Below, in pieces: positions 45,694-56,651 of a stretch of DNA of 64,000 nt. This DNA comes from Garcia nutans (lineage: Eukaryota; Streptophyta; Magnoliopsida; Malpighiales; Euphorbiaceae): positions 32,604,001 to 32,668,000 of the forward strand of contig CANTUV010000008.1 of NCBI GenBank assembly GCA_947685225.1, given 5' to 3'. Below the pieces are notes generated by a model. That model did no database searches and was not told where the DNA came from. It saw only the letters and a list, made by a program, of their open reading frames with translations. The position numbers were made by a program, and so were the translations under genes. Every line of letters begins with the position of its first letter. Positions within the stretch are counted from its first letter, which is position 1.

Positions 45694-45840
45694 TAGGTTT
45701 AAGATTCTCAACCTAGGTAAAATGTAATAAAAAGACTATTTTTACTTAAAAAGTGGTTTTGAATAACATATACGTTTGAGATTGGCAGTCTCTGATCTTT
45801 AATAAGATATAATCTGTTGTGTTTGCAGTGTTAGGTTGTG

Positions 45841-48800
45841 ATGGATTCTCACTCACGACAGTCGGTTGAGGGTAGTGCCGAGAGTATTGCCCCTGATGAT
45901 GGAGCTAGGGTTGTTAGTGTTGAGGAGGCACCTGCTTCGGTGTCAGGGAGATCAGCTGGGGAGGAGGTTCCGCCAGCTTGGGTTAGGCATGTGATAGAGG
46001 CTTTGAGGCCAGCACCAGTGCAACCACAGCCACCACTACCACCCCCACAGCCTTTGGTAGCAGTGAGGCAATATGATAAACTAAGGAAGTTTGGAGCAGA
46101 GGATTTTATAGGTACTACTGATCCAGTTGTGGCTGAGCAATGGTTAGACAAAGTTCAGAGAATATTTGTGCAGTTGCAAGCCACTCCAGAGGAAAAGTTT
46201 GATTATGCAAGATCATTGTTGCAGAAGGATGCTTATAGTTGGTGGAAGACAGTGCCCCATTCTATGGAAGATCCCCCAACATTGTCCTATGCAGATTTTC
46301 TGAGGGAGTTCGAATTGAAGTATACTCCGAGGGAGTATAAAGATGGGAAGAAGAGAGAGTTTTTAGATTTGAAGCAAAACAACCGGACCGTGACGGAGTA
46401 TGAGGTTGAATTTATCCGGTTGAGTGAGTATGCCGGGGGCATTATATCGGATGAGATAGATCGATGCCGGAGATTTGAGGAGGGGTTGAGGCCCTCTCTT
46501 ATGTGCCATGTGGCTGGTTCTCGGTATCAGGATTTTTCTCAGCTTGTGGCAGCAGCTCGGAGTGTGGAGAAAGCTCAGAATATTGCAGCTGCTTCTGAGG
46601 AAGAGGTTAGGATTAGAAGGCCCCAATTTGAAGCAGAGTCTTCTTCTGCTAAAAGAGGTAAGGGAAGCTTTGCTCCTCGGGTCAGTAGAAGTCAAAGATC
46701 AGCTGGTAGGTCAGTGCAGTTTCAGAGGCAGAGATTTAGACCTACAGCTTCAGTAGCGAGTGCTCCTACTCCTGGAGTTCAGAGATCCACCTTACCTGTG
46801 TGTAACCAGTGTGGTGGAAGACATGGGGGCGTTTGTTGGAGGCATAGTAGATCAGGGGTATGCTTCAGGTGTGGATCACCTTACCACTTTGTGAGAGACT
46901 GTCCTGAGAGGCAGGAGCAGATGCCAGTTGATTCTGCTGCTTCTCGAGCTAGTGTGAGGGGAGGCAGAGGAGGCAGAGGTGCCAGCCGAGGAGGTAGACC
47001 AGGGTTCAGTTTTAGAGGAGGTGCTACATCCAGGGAGAGTAGACCAGAGGAGGTTGGATCTTCCCAGAGGATGTATGTTATGCAAAGGCAGCCGGATGCA
47101 TCGGCAGTTATAGCTGGTACTTTTTCTTTATTTGATACTGCAGTACTTGCTTTGATTGATCCCGGATCCACCCATTCTTATATTAGTGCATCTGTTTTGC
47201 CTGTGTTTGATATGCATGCTGAGTCCCTAGGATTTGATGTTTTGGTGACAAATCCTCTAGGGCATAGTGTGATAGTTAGTAAAGTGCATAAAGATAGTGC
47301 AGTGAGGGTGCAAGGTGAGGAGTTCCTTGGAGATTTGATTGAGATGCCATTTAAGGAATATGATGTGATTCTAGGCATGGACTGGCTATCTCGACATGGA
47401 GCTGTGGTAGATTGTAAGAAGAAGATTGTTTCTTTGAGAACTGGTGATGGTAGAGAGGTGATAGTATCTAATGAGCAGGAACAGCTAGCCTCCTTATTTG
47501 TTTCAGCTGTTGCAGCTAGGAGGTTGATTAGAAAGGGATGTGAAGCCTATCTTGCTCATGTGGTAGATACTAGAGTAAAGGGTTCTCCCATTGATAGCAT
47601 TGCCACAGTTGCTGAGTTCCCAGATGTTTTTCCCGAGGAGTTGCCAGGATTGCCTCCTGAGAGAGAAGTGGAGTTTGGTATCGAATTGTTGCCCGGTACC
47701 ACTCCTATTTCGATTACTCCTTACAGAATGGCACCAACAGAATTGAGGGAGTTAAAAGTGCAATTACAAGAGTTGTTGGAAAAAGGATTCATTCGCCCCA
47801 GTGTTTCTCCTTGGGGAGCTCCTGTGCTATTTGTGAAGAAGAAAGATGGTACTATGAGATTATGTATCGATTATAGGCAATTGAACAAAGTGACCATTAA
47901 GAATAAATATCCTTTGCCTAGAATCGATGATCTATTTGATCAGTTGAAGGGTGCAGCTGTGTTTTCCAAAATTGATCTGAGATCAGGGTACCATCAGCTG
48001 AGAGTCAGAGCTGAAGATGTTCCGAAGACAGCTTTCCGGACCAGATATGGGCATTATGAATTTTTAGTTATGCCTTTTGGTCTGACGAATGCACCTGCAG
48101 CTTTTATGGATTTGATGAATAGGGTATTTAGGCCCTATCTGGATCAGTTTGTAGTGGTCTTCATCGATGACATTCTGGTGTATTCGCGGAATGAGGAGGA
48201 ACATGATATGCATCTGCGGATTGTGTTGCAGATTTTGAGAGAGAAGCAGTTGTTTGCTAAATTGTCGAAGTGTGAGTTCTGGTTGGATCAAGTAGCTTTT
48301 CTCGGACATATTGTTTCAGCAGAAGGCATTAGAGTTGATCCAAGTAAAGTTGAAGCTATTCTGAATTGGAGTCCACCTAAGTCTGTGACAGAGATTAGAA
48401 GTTTTCTAGGTTTGGCAGGCTATTACCGGCGGTTTGTGAAAGGATTTTCTTTGATAGCTACTCCACTCACCAGATTGCTTCGTAAGGGAGTGAGGTTTTT
48501 GTGGACAGATCAGTGTCAGGCGAGCTTTGAGCAGTTGAGAGATATGTTGACTCAAGCGCCTGTTCTTACTTTACCTGTAGAAGGCAAACCATATGTGATT
48601 TACAGTGATGTTTCACATAGTGGTTTGGGATGTGTGTTGATGCAGGAAGGTAAAGTTATAGCTTATGCATCTCGACAGTTGAAACCGCATGAGCTTAACT
48701 ATCCGACCCATGATTTGGAATTGGCTGCCATTGTGTTTGCATTGAAAATTTGGCGCCACTATCTGTTTGGGGAGAAATGTTTCATCTACACTGATCACAA

Positions 48801-50490
48801 GAGTTTGAAGTATTTGGGTGTCCAGAAAGAACTCAATCTTCGTCAGAGGAGATGGTTAGAATTGATTAAAGACTACGACTGCTTGATTGACTATCATCCA
48901 GGTAAAGCAAATGTTGTTGCTGATGCTTTGAGTCAGAAGTCTTTAGCTGGTTTAACAGTTTACTCGCTCTCGTTGCTTGTTGAGTTGAGAGCATTGCATG
49001 CCAGTTTTGTACCTTGTGATGATGGTGCATTGTTGGCACAGTTGCTTTTGAAACCAGTTTTGTTAGATCAGATCAAAGAGGCTCAGTTGATTGATATGAA
49101 GATTCAGAAGATTATTTCAGATTGCAAGAATGGGAAGACTAGAGATTTTGTTGTGAAAAGTGATGGGAGCCTATGGTTTAAAAACCGATTGTGTGTACCC
49201 GATGATGCTGATTTGAAAAGGGTCATTTTGGAAGAAGCTCATCAGTCAATGTTTGCTATGCATCCGGGTAATACGAAGATGTATCATGATTTGAGACAGC
49301 ATTATTGGTGGATGGGGTTGAAGAGAGACATTGCTGAGTTTGTATCGAAATGTCTCACCTGTCAGAAGGTTAAAGCAGAGCATCAAGTTCCAACCGGGTT
49401 GCTTCAACCATTGTCAGTGCCAGAATGGAAGTGGGAAAGAGTAACAATGGATTTTGTGTCTGGTTTGCCATTGACACAAAAGAAGCATGATGCCATATGG
49501 GTGATTGTGGATAGATTGACTAAGACAGCTCATTTTCTACCGGTTCGAATGGATTGCTCTTTGGAGAGATTGGCTGAGCTGTATATCCATGAGATTGTGA
49601 AACTGCATGGTGTTCCAACTTCTTTAGTGTCTGATCGAGATCCCAGTTTTACTTCCAGATTTTGGAAGAGTTTGCATAGTGCTTTAGGTTCTCGACTGCA
49701 TTTCAGCACTGCTTTTCATCCACAGACGGATGGACAGTCAGAGAGGGTGATACAGATTATTGAGGACATGTTGAGAAGCTGTGTCATCGATTTCTCTGGA
49801 AGTTGGGATAGGTTTTTACCTCTTGTGGAGTTTGCTTACAACAACAGTCACCAATCCAGCATTGGTATGGCACCGTTTGAAGCATTGTATGGCAGACGGT
49901 GTAGGACACCTCTTTGTTGGAATGAGCTTGGAGATAATAAGTTGGTTGGTCCTGATTTGATTCAAGAAACTGAAGAAAAAGTAAAGTTGATTCGAGGCAG
50001 GTTAAAAGCAGCTTCAGGCCGACAGAAGTCTTATGCAGATCTGAAAAGGAGAGATATAGAGTTTGATATTGGAGATAAGGTATTTCTGAAAGTGTCTCCT
50101 TGGAAGAAGATTTTGAGGTTCGGTCGGAAAGGAAAATTGAGTCCTCGTTTCATTGGGCCGTATGAAGTGTTAGAAAAAGTTGGGCCAGTGGCGTATCGAC
50201 TTGCTTTGCCACCTGAGTTGGATCGTATTCATAATGTATTCCATGTTTCTATGTTGAGGAGATATAGGTCGGATCCATCTCATGTGTTGCCATTTGAATC
50301 TATTGAAGTGAGCCCAGACTTGATATTTGAAGAGGAACCAGTTGCTATCTTGGCACGTGATGTAAAAGAGTTAAGAAATAAGAATGTGCCTTTGGTAAAA
50401 GTTCTGTGGAAGAATCATGCAAGAGAGGAAGCAACTTGGGAAAGTGAGCATACCATGCGAGACCAGTATCCTCAGTTATTTCAGAGTTAA
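45841..50490 (+). CDS. Element E gag-pol polyprotein with chromodomain, intact
   Basis: 1549 codons from ATG 45841 (a GTG three bases earlier is open too but not a plausible start) to TAA 50488. Gag core is about residues 75-235; zinc fingers are CNQCGGRHGGVC at 321-332 (short, CX2CX3HX3C) and CFRCGSPYHFVRDC at 341-354, then an RGG-rich linker; protease active-site Asp is 440 (DPGSTHS); RT has FIDDILVYS with Asp 776/777; RNase H Asp is 923 in YSDVSHSG (relatives have Ala for this Val); integrase has HHCC from His 1134 and triad Asp 1204, Asp 1265, Glu 1301 (35 residues apart); the C-terminal chromodomain is about 1497-1540 (PVAILARDVKELRNK). Proteins copy the RNA into DNA and insert it; the chromodomain is believed to steer insertion to heterochromatin. 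RNase H's ALSQKS (usually ALSRKS) and integrase DPSFTS (usually DPRFTS) are mild oddities. Lineage: Tekay. Confidence 0.96.
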   Translation: MDSHSRQSVEGSAESIAPDDGARVVSVEEAPASVSGRSAGEEVPPAWVRHVIEALRPAPVQPQPPLPPPQPLVAVRQYDKLRKFGAEDFIGTTDPVVAEQWLDKVQRIFVQLQATPEEKFDYARSLLQKDAYSWWKTVPHSMEDPPTLSYADFLREFELKYTPREYKDGKKREFLDLKQNNRTVTEYEVEFIRLSEYAGGIISDEIDRCRRFEEGLRPSLMCHVAGSRYQDFSQLVAAARSVEKAQNIAAASEEEVRIRRPQFEAESSSAKRGKGSFAPRVSRSQRSAGRSVQFQRQRFRPTASVASAPTPGVQRSTLPVCNQCGGRHGGVCWRHSRSGVCFRCGSPYHFVRDCPERQEQMPVDSAASRASVRGGRGGRGASRGGRPGFSFRGGATSRESRPEEVGSSQRMYVMQRQPDASAVIAGTFSLFDTAVLALIDPGSTHSYISASVLPVFDMHAESLGFDVLVTNPLGHSVIVSKVHKDSAVRVQGEEFLGDLIEMPFKEYDVILGMDWLSRHGAVVDCKKKIVSLRTGDGREVIVSNEQEQLASLFVSAVAARRLIRKGCEAYLAHVVDTRVKGSPIDSIATVAEFPDVFPEELPGLPPEREVEFGIELLPGTTPISITPYRMAPTELRELKVQLQELLEKGFIRPSVSPWGAPVLFVKKKDGTMRLCIDYRQLNKVTIKNKYPLPRIDDLFDQLKGAAVFSKIDLRSGYHQLRVRAEDVPKTAFRTRYGHYEFLVMPFGLTNAPAAFMDLMNRVFRPYLDQFVVVFIDDILVYSRNEEEHDMHLRIVLQILREKQLFAKLSKCEFWLDQVAFLGHIVSAEGIRVDPSKVEAILNWSPPKSVTEIRSFLGLAGYYRRFVKGFSLIATPLTRLLRKGVRFLWTDQCQASFEQLRDMLTQAPVLTLPVEGKPYVIYSDVSHSGLGCVLMQEGKVIAYASRQLKPHELNYPTHDLELAAIVFALKIWRHYLFGEKCFIYTDHKSLKYLGVQKELNLRQRRWLELIKDYDCLIDYHPGKANVVADALSQKSLAGLTVYSLSLLVELRALHASFVPCDDGALLAQLLLKPVLLDQIKEAQLIDMKIQKIISDCKNGKTRDFVVKSDGSLWFKNRLCVPDDADLKRVILEEAHQSMFAMHPGNTKMYHDLRQHYWWMGLKRDIAEFVSKCLTCQKVKAEHQVPTGLLQPLSVPEWKWERVTMDFVSGLPLTQKKHDAIWVIVDRLTKTAHFLPVRMDCSLERLAELYIHEIVKLHGVPTSLVSDRDPSFTSRFWKSLHSALGSRLHFSTAFHPQTDGQSERVIQIIEDMLRSCVIDFSGSWDRFLPLVEFAYNNSHQSSIGMAPFEALYGRRCRTPLCWNELGDNKLVGPDLIQETEEKVKLIRGRLKAASGRQKSYADLKRRDIEFDIGDKVFLKVSPWKKILRFGRKGKLSPRFIGPYEVLEKVGPVAYRLALPPELDRIHNVFHVSMLRRYRSDPSHVLPFESIEVSPDLIFEEEPVAILARDVKELRNKNVPLVKVLWKNHAREEATWESEHTMRDQYPQLFQS

Positions 50491-50523
50491 TTTCAGGTAA
50501 TTTTGAGGACGAAATTTCTTTCT

Positions 50524-50535
50524 AGAGGGGGAGAA
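50524..50535 (+). other. Element E polypurine tract
   Basis: AGAGGGGGAGAA one base before the LTR start at 50537; preceded by GAGGACGAAATTTCTTTCT, conserved with C. Only 33 bases separate the gag-pol stop codon from this tract. Confidence 0.92.
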
Positions 50536-50536
50536 T

Positions 50537-53111
50537 TGTAATATCCCTAATTATGCTCTAGTAGTCTTGGTGTTAGTGTTGTTGCACTTGAATTATGTAT
50601 ATATGATAAGTTGATAAGAAATTGGAAGAGAATGTTTTTGTATGTGTTTTGGAGAAGAAATTTAGGGTTTAGAGACAAATGTATATGTTGTGTATATGAT
50701 GATATATATAACATATAAATGGGTCAAAGGAAGAGTCAATGCAAGAAGATATTTTTGTGGAATGTGCAATTACATATAAGGGCTTATATGAGACAAAAAG
50801 TTAGTTATATGATTGAGGGCATTTTGGTAATTGCTTGGATAAGATCACTTGGTGGAGATTAAAAGCAAATTTGACTTTGTGTCTTCATCATTTTCCTTCT
50901 TTCTTTCAAGAGGTGCTGGCTCTCCAAAAACCAAGAGAGAAAGAGAGGTGATCTTGAGGTTTGAAGCAATTTGAAGAAGGAAGCAAGGGTTTTGGTTAAA
51001 GATTTGTGGATTTCTTCATCTAAGGTAAGATCTTTTCTTTAAATTCTTCAATTCTTTTGAAGTGGTGTGAGAAAGGAATTAGGGTTTGTTGGTTTGATGA
51101 TGAGATGAGTTGTGTTTAGTGAAATTCTTTTTCTGTTTTACAATTAGTAAAGGCTGTGACTTGTATGATTTTTAATTAATTATAGAAAAATGTTCTTGAA
51201 GTGAATTTTTGATATGTTGTGCCTCTATGAGTCTAGAATGACTGAAAAATATGTTGATTCGATTTTGGAATGGTTATGAGTTTAGAAAGATTATTTTTAG
51301 TAGAACTGTTCCAGCAGGTACCTTAACTGAGACAGCTATATTTTGGGATTTTTAATAAAATGTAGAAAAATCATATCCAATTGAATTTTGGATATGTTGT
51401 TGCTTAGTGAGTCTAGTATTTGAGAAAAATAATTTGGAACCACGTTGATTGAATTTGATTTATGGAATTCAGAAAGTTCAGAACTGCTGCCAGGATGCAG
51501 GGCAATTGGGGCAGTCTGGTTAGGTGAACTATTTGACCAAGATTTTGTGTTCAGTTTGATCTGAAATTTTAAAGGACTGATTTTAAGATACAAAACTAAA
51601 TGCTGTAAAAATTTTAGAATTTTTAATCAAGTAGATTATTTTATACAATTTTTCAAAATAAGGATAAAATGGAGTCTAAAACCAGAATGTATTATTCATA
51701 TGAATCATATAAATTGTTCTTTGCCCTAATTGCATTGTTGAGATTGAACAATGTTATGTTATGCATTGTGAATGGTTATGTGTTTCATGAATAATATACA
51801 TTGAAATTGAAATGATAATTCAAATAAGACATGATATGAGACAATGCCATTGTGATTGGCTATGATGATGATATTGAAAGAAAGAAGGCATGTTTGCCTA
51901 AATGTGATGAGAATTTGAGAATGGAAATGGTAACTATATAATAAATGAATTGTTTGTTTAATATGTTATTCAGTTTCAGAGTTCTGGATTTGGGTGGCAT
52001 GCCTAAGAAATGATGAAAGGTAACAGTCTTGCCGGGTTGAGGATCTCCTCATATGTGTTGAGTTGATGGCCCAAGAGACTGGGTCTGTTACACTATGAGA
52101 ATTGTGAATATAAGATATATGATTTGTAACAGTCTTGCCGGGTTGAGGATCTCCTCATATGTGTTGAGTGATGGTCCAAGAGACTGGGTCTGTTACACTA
52201 TCCATGGATAGAGATACATGTATATACATTGCCTACGGGCATGATTATTGTGACTATGAACCAAATCAGTAACTCTGAACTCTGAATATCATATTAAATA
52301 CTTGTTGGGCCCATAGGTGTCAAGGTTATATGAATGTCCTAAATAATGTTATGAGTTAATGAAATGAGATGTTGGTTATTGAGTATGATTGAGTAATATT
52401 GAATGTGGAAAGATGTTGAAATGTGGTATACTCATATGACTATGATTTGTGAAATGCATAATTATGTGTTAACTTTATATTTATGATGTTGATCTTATCA
52501 ATAACATATGTGGCATTGCATTACATTTAAGCATACCATTAACATGTTTTATCTTACTAAGTCGTTGGCTTAGCACGATAGTGTTTAATCGCGCAGGTAA
52601 TAGAGTGGATAGAGTTGAACCCGAGAGTTCATCAAGACCAAGTGAGAGTAGACCTTGTTGAATCCATTTTTGGAGCTTAAAGATCAGAGCAGACTTGCCA
52701 ATCATGTATATTTCTTTATATTTTGTAAAGAAATGTTTAGTATGTAAATATGTAAATATTTTATAACTTCCGCTGTGTAATATTTAAATATAGGGGTTGT
52801 CACAAAACCTTTATTTTATGTTGCACTAGAAGTGTAAATTCTTTTTGCAGGTTGTAGTTGAGGTTACAAGGGGGATTTATTGGGAGTGTACTGAGAATGA
52901 TTTTGTTTGCATTGGTTTGTGTAAAATGTTTTTAAAAATAAGAAAAAAACCGGTTTTGTCGACACTTGGGACTCAATTTTTAGGCGAAACTATGGCAAAA
53001 TTTTTGAAAAAAATCGGAACTAAAATTTGACTAAGTAAAATTGGTAGCAACATTAGGTTAGTGTGGCGCCTCTGCTCAGCTTACACATGTAGGTCGGGAA
53101 GGGGTGTTACA
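50537..53111 (+). repeat. Element E 3' LTR (2575 bp)
   Basis: Same ends and same internal features as the 5' LTR; about 19-20 substitutions. The TATA block is at about 50703-50719, the duplication at 52022-52202, and the stem-loops at 52557-52594. Confidence 0.95.
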
Positions 53112-53435
53112 AGTCTTCCCCTTGACTTTCTTGGTGCTAGCAAATGCTTCGGCATTGTTTTCTAAAATTTTAGCTAGTTGATTCTTTATGGTCTCGGCCA
53201 TGGCCTCTTTTATTTCTTCCATCGTGGCATTAAGGGCTTCATCCACCATTCTTTGAATTTGTTCGGGCTCCATTATTTTTGGTGAGCAAGTGATTGAGTC
53301 GTTACTAGATACTTTGTCTCCAGCGTAGGTCGGATTGTTATAAGCTTTAGAACTATCGTAATCCAGGGCTGTGAGCCAGAGAGGATCAATGATATGAGAT
53401 ACAAATGTATGCATGTATGCACAAACAATCAACAA
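53112..53435 (-). pseudogene. Element B gag, N-terminal part, interrupted by E
   Basis: Open on the minus strand from at least 53435 to the AGTCT target duplication, where E cuts the frame in KKVKGKT and the continuation is at 43091. The most Gag-like start is MEPEQIQRMVDEAL at 53273, leading a helical, Glu/Lys-rich stretch (MEEIKEAMAETIKNQLAKIL). An upstream in-frame ATG at 53435 would add 54 residues without recognisable features, so the start is uncertain. Confidence 0.75.
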
Positions 53436-54429
53436 ATAAGGATAAATAGGATGTTCCTTCTAACCTTATAACATCCATACATGAATGGCGAGTCTCTTTT
53501 CCTAGGTATATGGTTAACAAAATACCAACATGGGGTATCTTGCTTTCGAATAATTCCCTCGGACGTTTCAACCAATAGTTATATTTTCGAAAATGGAAAT
53601 CAATCCATGATAATTCCCATTAATTAGGTTTTAATCCATTCAACCAACTAAAGTAGCTTTTATACTATGTTGGATTAAAATGAAATTAAGAGGTTTATTA
53701 TAAATAGATTTCTCACTTGAAAAGAGTAACTAATGGTTCATGCCAAAAACAAGCCCATAGTTAATTTATTCTTAGTGTAAACTAGGCCCACAATTGATTT
53801 TTAGTGTTTTATAATTGACCTAAATATTTTTGCAAGCTCTTTGGAAGAGAAGGTTGGGTGAAAATAGTTTTGTTTTTAAGCCCATTGTAAAAGATTTTAG
53901 AAAAATGGATTTTGGGCTTAGTATTTGGGCCATGGGCCAAAGAATTTTTTATTTGTTTTTAGAAAAGTCTTATGTCCAAAGACCATCTTGACAAATTTTG
54001 AAAATAGCTTTGGTCCTTTGGACTTTAAAGAAAAATTTATTTTGAGCTTACAATATACTTAGGTCATATTAGAAAAAAAGCAAACCAAATAAGCCATGAT
54101 TTAGACTAAGATAAACTAACCATAGTCAAACAGCATGCATTTGGGGTAAAACCTAAGTAACTAGGCCAATTACATGAGCTTTAGTCTTTGGGTAAAAAGG
54201 CTTAGGTTCCCATAGCAAGTATATACCAAACGGTATGAGGCTACGAGTGGTTATGACATGCTCGATCTCCATACCTTGAGTGAAAGTATGGTATCCCTTA
54301 CATAACATAACACGGGTAACACAGGCGTCCTAACTCATGCACACAATGCAATCTAAGATGATGCAATGGATAATATCATTATGAGAAAGAATAGAATAAT
54401 ATAAAGACCAACGGAATCAACTTCTCTTA
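53436..54429 (-). mobile_element. Element B 5' leader
   Basis: About 1 kb between the primer-binding site and gag. No gene or clear structure seen. A long leader is normal for Tat elements and in some carries an extra gene upstream of gag; none is visible here. Confidence 0.6.
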
Positions 54430-54447
54430 TCCCCAGTGGAGTTGCCA
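54430..54447 (-). other. Element B primer-binding site
   Basis: TGGCAACTCCACTGGGGA on the minus strand, one base from the LTR end at 54449. This form occurs in Tat-type elements; I am not certain which tRNA it matches. Confidence 0.75.
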
Positions 54448-54448
54448 C

Positions 54449-56651
54449 TGTGAGCGGGGATTTTTGTCCCCACTCCCGGTGGAATGGTTCTTATGACTTT
54501 GGCACTGTTTAGGCTCAGGGCCTTAGAGAACACGGACCTAAGTCCGGAGAAAATGGAGTCACCACCCGGACGGGCCGGGAAAAAGAAAGGGGTGGATGAC
54601 TCGATTCCTAAGGAATCCCCAACCCCCTAATGGGTTCGGAAAGTTGGGTACATGTGGGGAAGGTGAGAAATGGCCCAGCACCCCCACAACGCCCGGTTCA
54701 TTTGAACCGGCCTCCTTTACAGGTCTTAATTTTATAAAATTCTTAAATATAACAACATTATCCATATTACACGCAAAAATTAAAAGAAAACATCAATATA
54801 TTAAAATCAAAGCAAGGTCCAAGCAAAACAAATAAATGGACACCCATCCAAAGATGGAAACATGTCTTACATCACATGCCTAAATAGGACACCCACCGAA
54901 AGGTAGAAACATGCCCTTTACATAGGTTCTAAAATAGAAAAGCAAATTAAATTACATGATGTTTAACTAATGAGGTACCCACCAAGTGGAAACATACCTC
55001 TTACAACTTTTGGAAATCTAAATTAATTGATAAAAGTAAATAATCATTCATCATAAATAAATCATTCATCAAAGGTATTAAATATCAATAGAAAGTAAAC
55101 ATCCATCCATGATAAATAAAATAAGCCAACCATTGAACTTACATTAATTAAAGCATATAAAATAAATTAAAACAAAATCAAATATGGAATTGAATAAAGC
55201 AAATAAAAGTCCAATTATAGCTACTGTGACTTTTTATGGGATTAAAATAAATTAGGGTTTTATGTTTTAAAAGGTTGGTAAGACTCTTTAATTAACTAAA
55301 TTAATATTTGAATGGTGAAATCATGAAACTAGAGTTTTATACACTTTGAAATACTTTTGATTTATGGTTTTAAATGGTGATTTCAAGCTACTGTGTAAAT
55401 TTAAAATATTTGTATTTTTTATGGTTTTTAATGTTTTAAAGGATTAAAGTTTTAGAAAAAGTTAGGGTTTAAGGTTTTAATGGAATTAGAGCTTATTATT
55501 TTAGGTTTAGAAGTTGAATTAGGGTTTAAAGATTTAAAATTAGGGTCACGGGTGATGATTTGGCTTTTAGAATTTGGAAATCAATTTGATAATTTCATGA
55601 GGTTTTATGAATTTAAACAAACGGATTGAAGTTTTTATAAATAGAAAAGATGTTTTTTATGGTTTTTTGGAAGAAACAGAACCTAGTTTAAACTTTTGAA
55701 GAAAAAAGAATCAAATTTTGTTTTTGTTAAAAAATATGTTTATTTAAGGTTTTAAGATTTTGAAGAGGTAAAAATAACAATTTTAAGTCTTTTTGGAAAA
55801 TAAAGTAACGTATTAGTATTTTTAAATTTGGAAAACTAAATTAAAGTTCTAAGATTTTAACTTTTGAAAAACACAAAATCCTAGTTTTAGGTGAAAAAAA
55901 AAAGAAATTAGAATCTCATACCTCCTTTTGTTGATTCTCCAAAACTAATTCTTCTTGGATGAACAAGAACAAAGACAGTTGCTACCTTTGAATTACTTAA
56001 ATCATGTCCCTGCTATTCCAGAAAAAAAAGAAATTGAATTGCTCCTTTTCCTTCCTTGATTTGGTTTCAAATTTTCCAAGCTTCTGTTGGATTTTCGCCC
56101 ACCCCCCCCAATTTCATTGCCTTTGGTCCTTATATATAGTGGTTTGATATAGTTTATTCCTAATTAGTCACGACAAGTAATATTAATAAAAAAAAAGAAA
56201 CCAAAACCTAATTAAATTAGGTTTCAAAAAATTTGCGTCGGAAAAATTACGCTCCCAAAGAAAAATTGCCACAGGAAAAAATGCGCTGGCGAAAAAATTC
56301 TGTCGTAGGAAATTGCGGCAGGGGAGGGCTGCGGGAGACCATTTTGCCCACAGGATTTTCCTACAGGTGAAATTGCATTAGCTATTTCGCTCACAGGAAA
56401 ATCCTGCGGGCGAAATGCCCACGGGCCCGCTCGATGATTTTTTCGTCGCAGATTTTTCCGACTCTGATTTTTATTGTTATTTTTATTTTTTGACTTTTAT
56501 TTTTTTATTTATATTTTTTATTAATAAAAATTAGATACTAAAGCAACAAATTATTTAACAAAAATTATTTTGGACCAATTAGACAACAAAAATCATTTTG
56601 GACTAAATAAAACATATTGGACCGGATTGGGTAAAAAATTAAGGGTCTACA
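54449..56651 (-). repeat. Element B 5' LTR (2203 bp)
   Basis: Read minus it begins TGTAGACCC at 56651 and ends CCCGCTCACA at 54449. The last 204 bp are found only here because the 3' copy is truncated. The U3 inverted-repeat cluster is at 56230-56430 in decayed form. Confidence 0.9.

Larger units (their letters stand above)
43585..45828 (+). other. Candidate leader intron of element E
   Basis: Possible 5' splice site AAG|GTAAGA (intron starting 43585) and 3' splice site GTTGTGTTTGCAG (ending 45828), 12 nt before the gag ATG. Element C has CTTTG|GTAAGT at 21879 and TGTGTTTGCAG ending 38168, also 12 nt before its ATG. The intron would include the primer-binding site (45681). An alternative acceptor at 45410 would keep it. 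No transcript evidence is available from sequence alone. Confidence 0.4.
43097..53111 (+). mobile_element. Element E: complete Tekay/Del chromovirus with intact gag-pol
   Basis: LTRs 43097-45673 (2577 bp) and 50537-53111 (2575 bp), ends TGTAATATCCC...GGTGTTACA, perfect target duplication AGTCT (43092-43096 and 53112-53116), primer-binding site, one open gag-pol frame and polypurine tract. LTRs differ at about 19-20 positions plus a 2-bp difference in an A run (about 0.7%). It split B's gag gene. Everything needed in cis for autonomous transposition is visible. Confidence 0.97.
15713..56651 (-). mobile_element. Element B: gag-only Tat-type retrotransposon, nested in A's RT gene
   Basis: The 5' LTR is at 54449-56651 and the 3' LTR at 15713-17716 (its last 204 bp are missing). 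LTRs begin TGTAGACC. The GCAAC just outside 56651 (56652-56656, minus strand) would be the target duplication; its partner is lost in the deletion at 15712. Internal parts, minus strand: primer-binding site, about 1 kb of leader, gag (53273 to 41848, split by E), about 1.8 kb of non-coding sequence, C, the minisatellite, and a polypurine tract. No protease, RT or integrase remnant is visible between gag and the 3' region. Excluding C and E, the element is about 10.6 kb. Confidence 0.8.
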
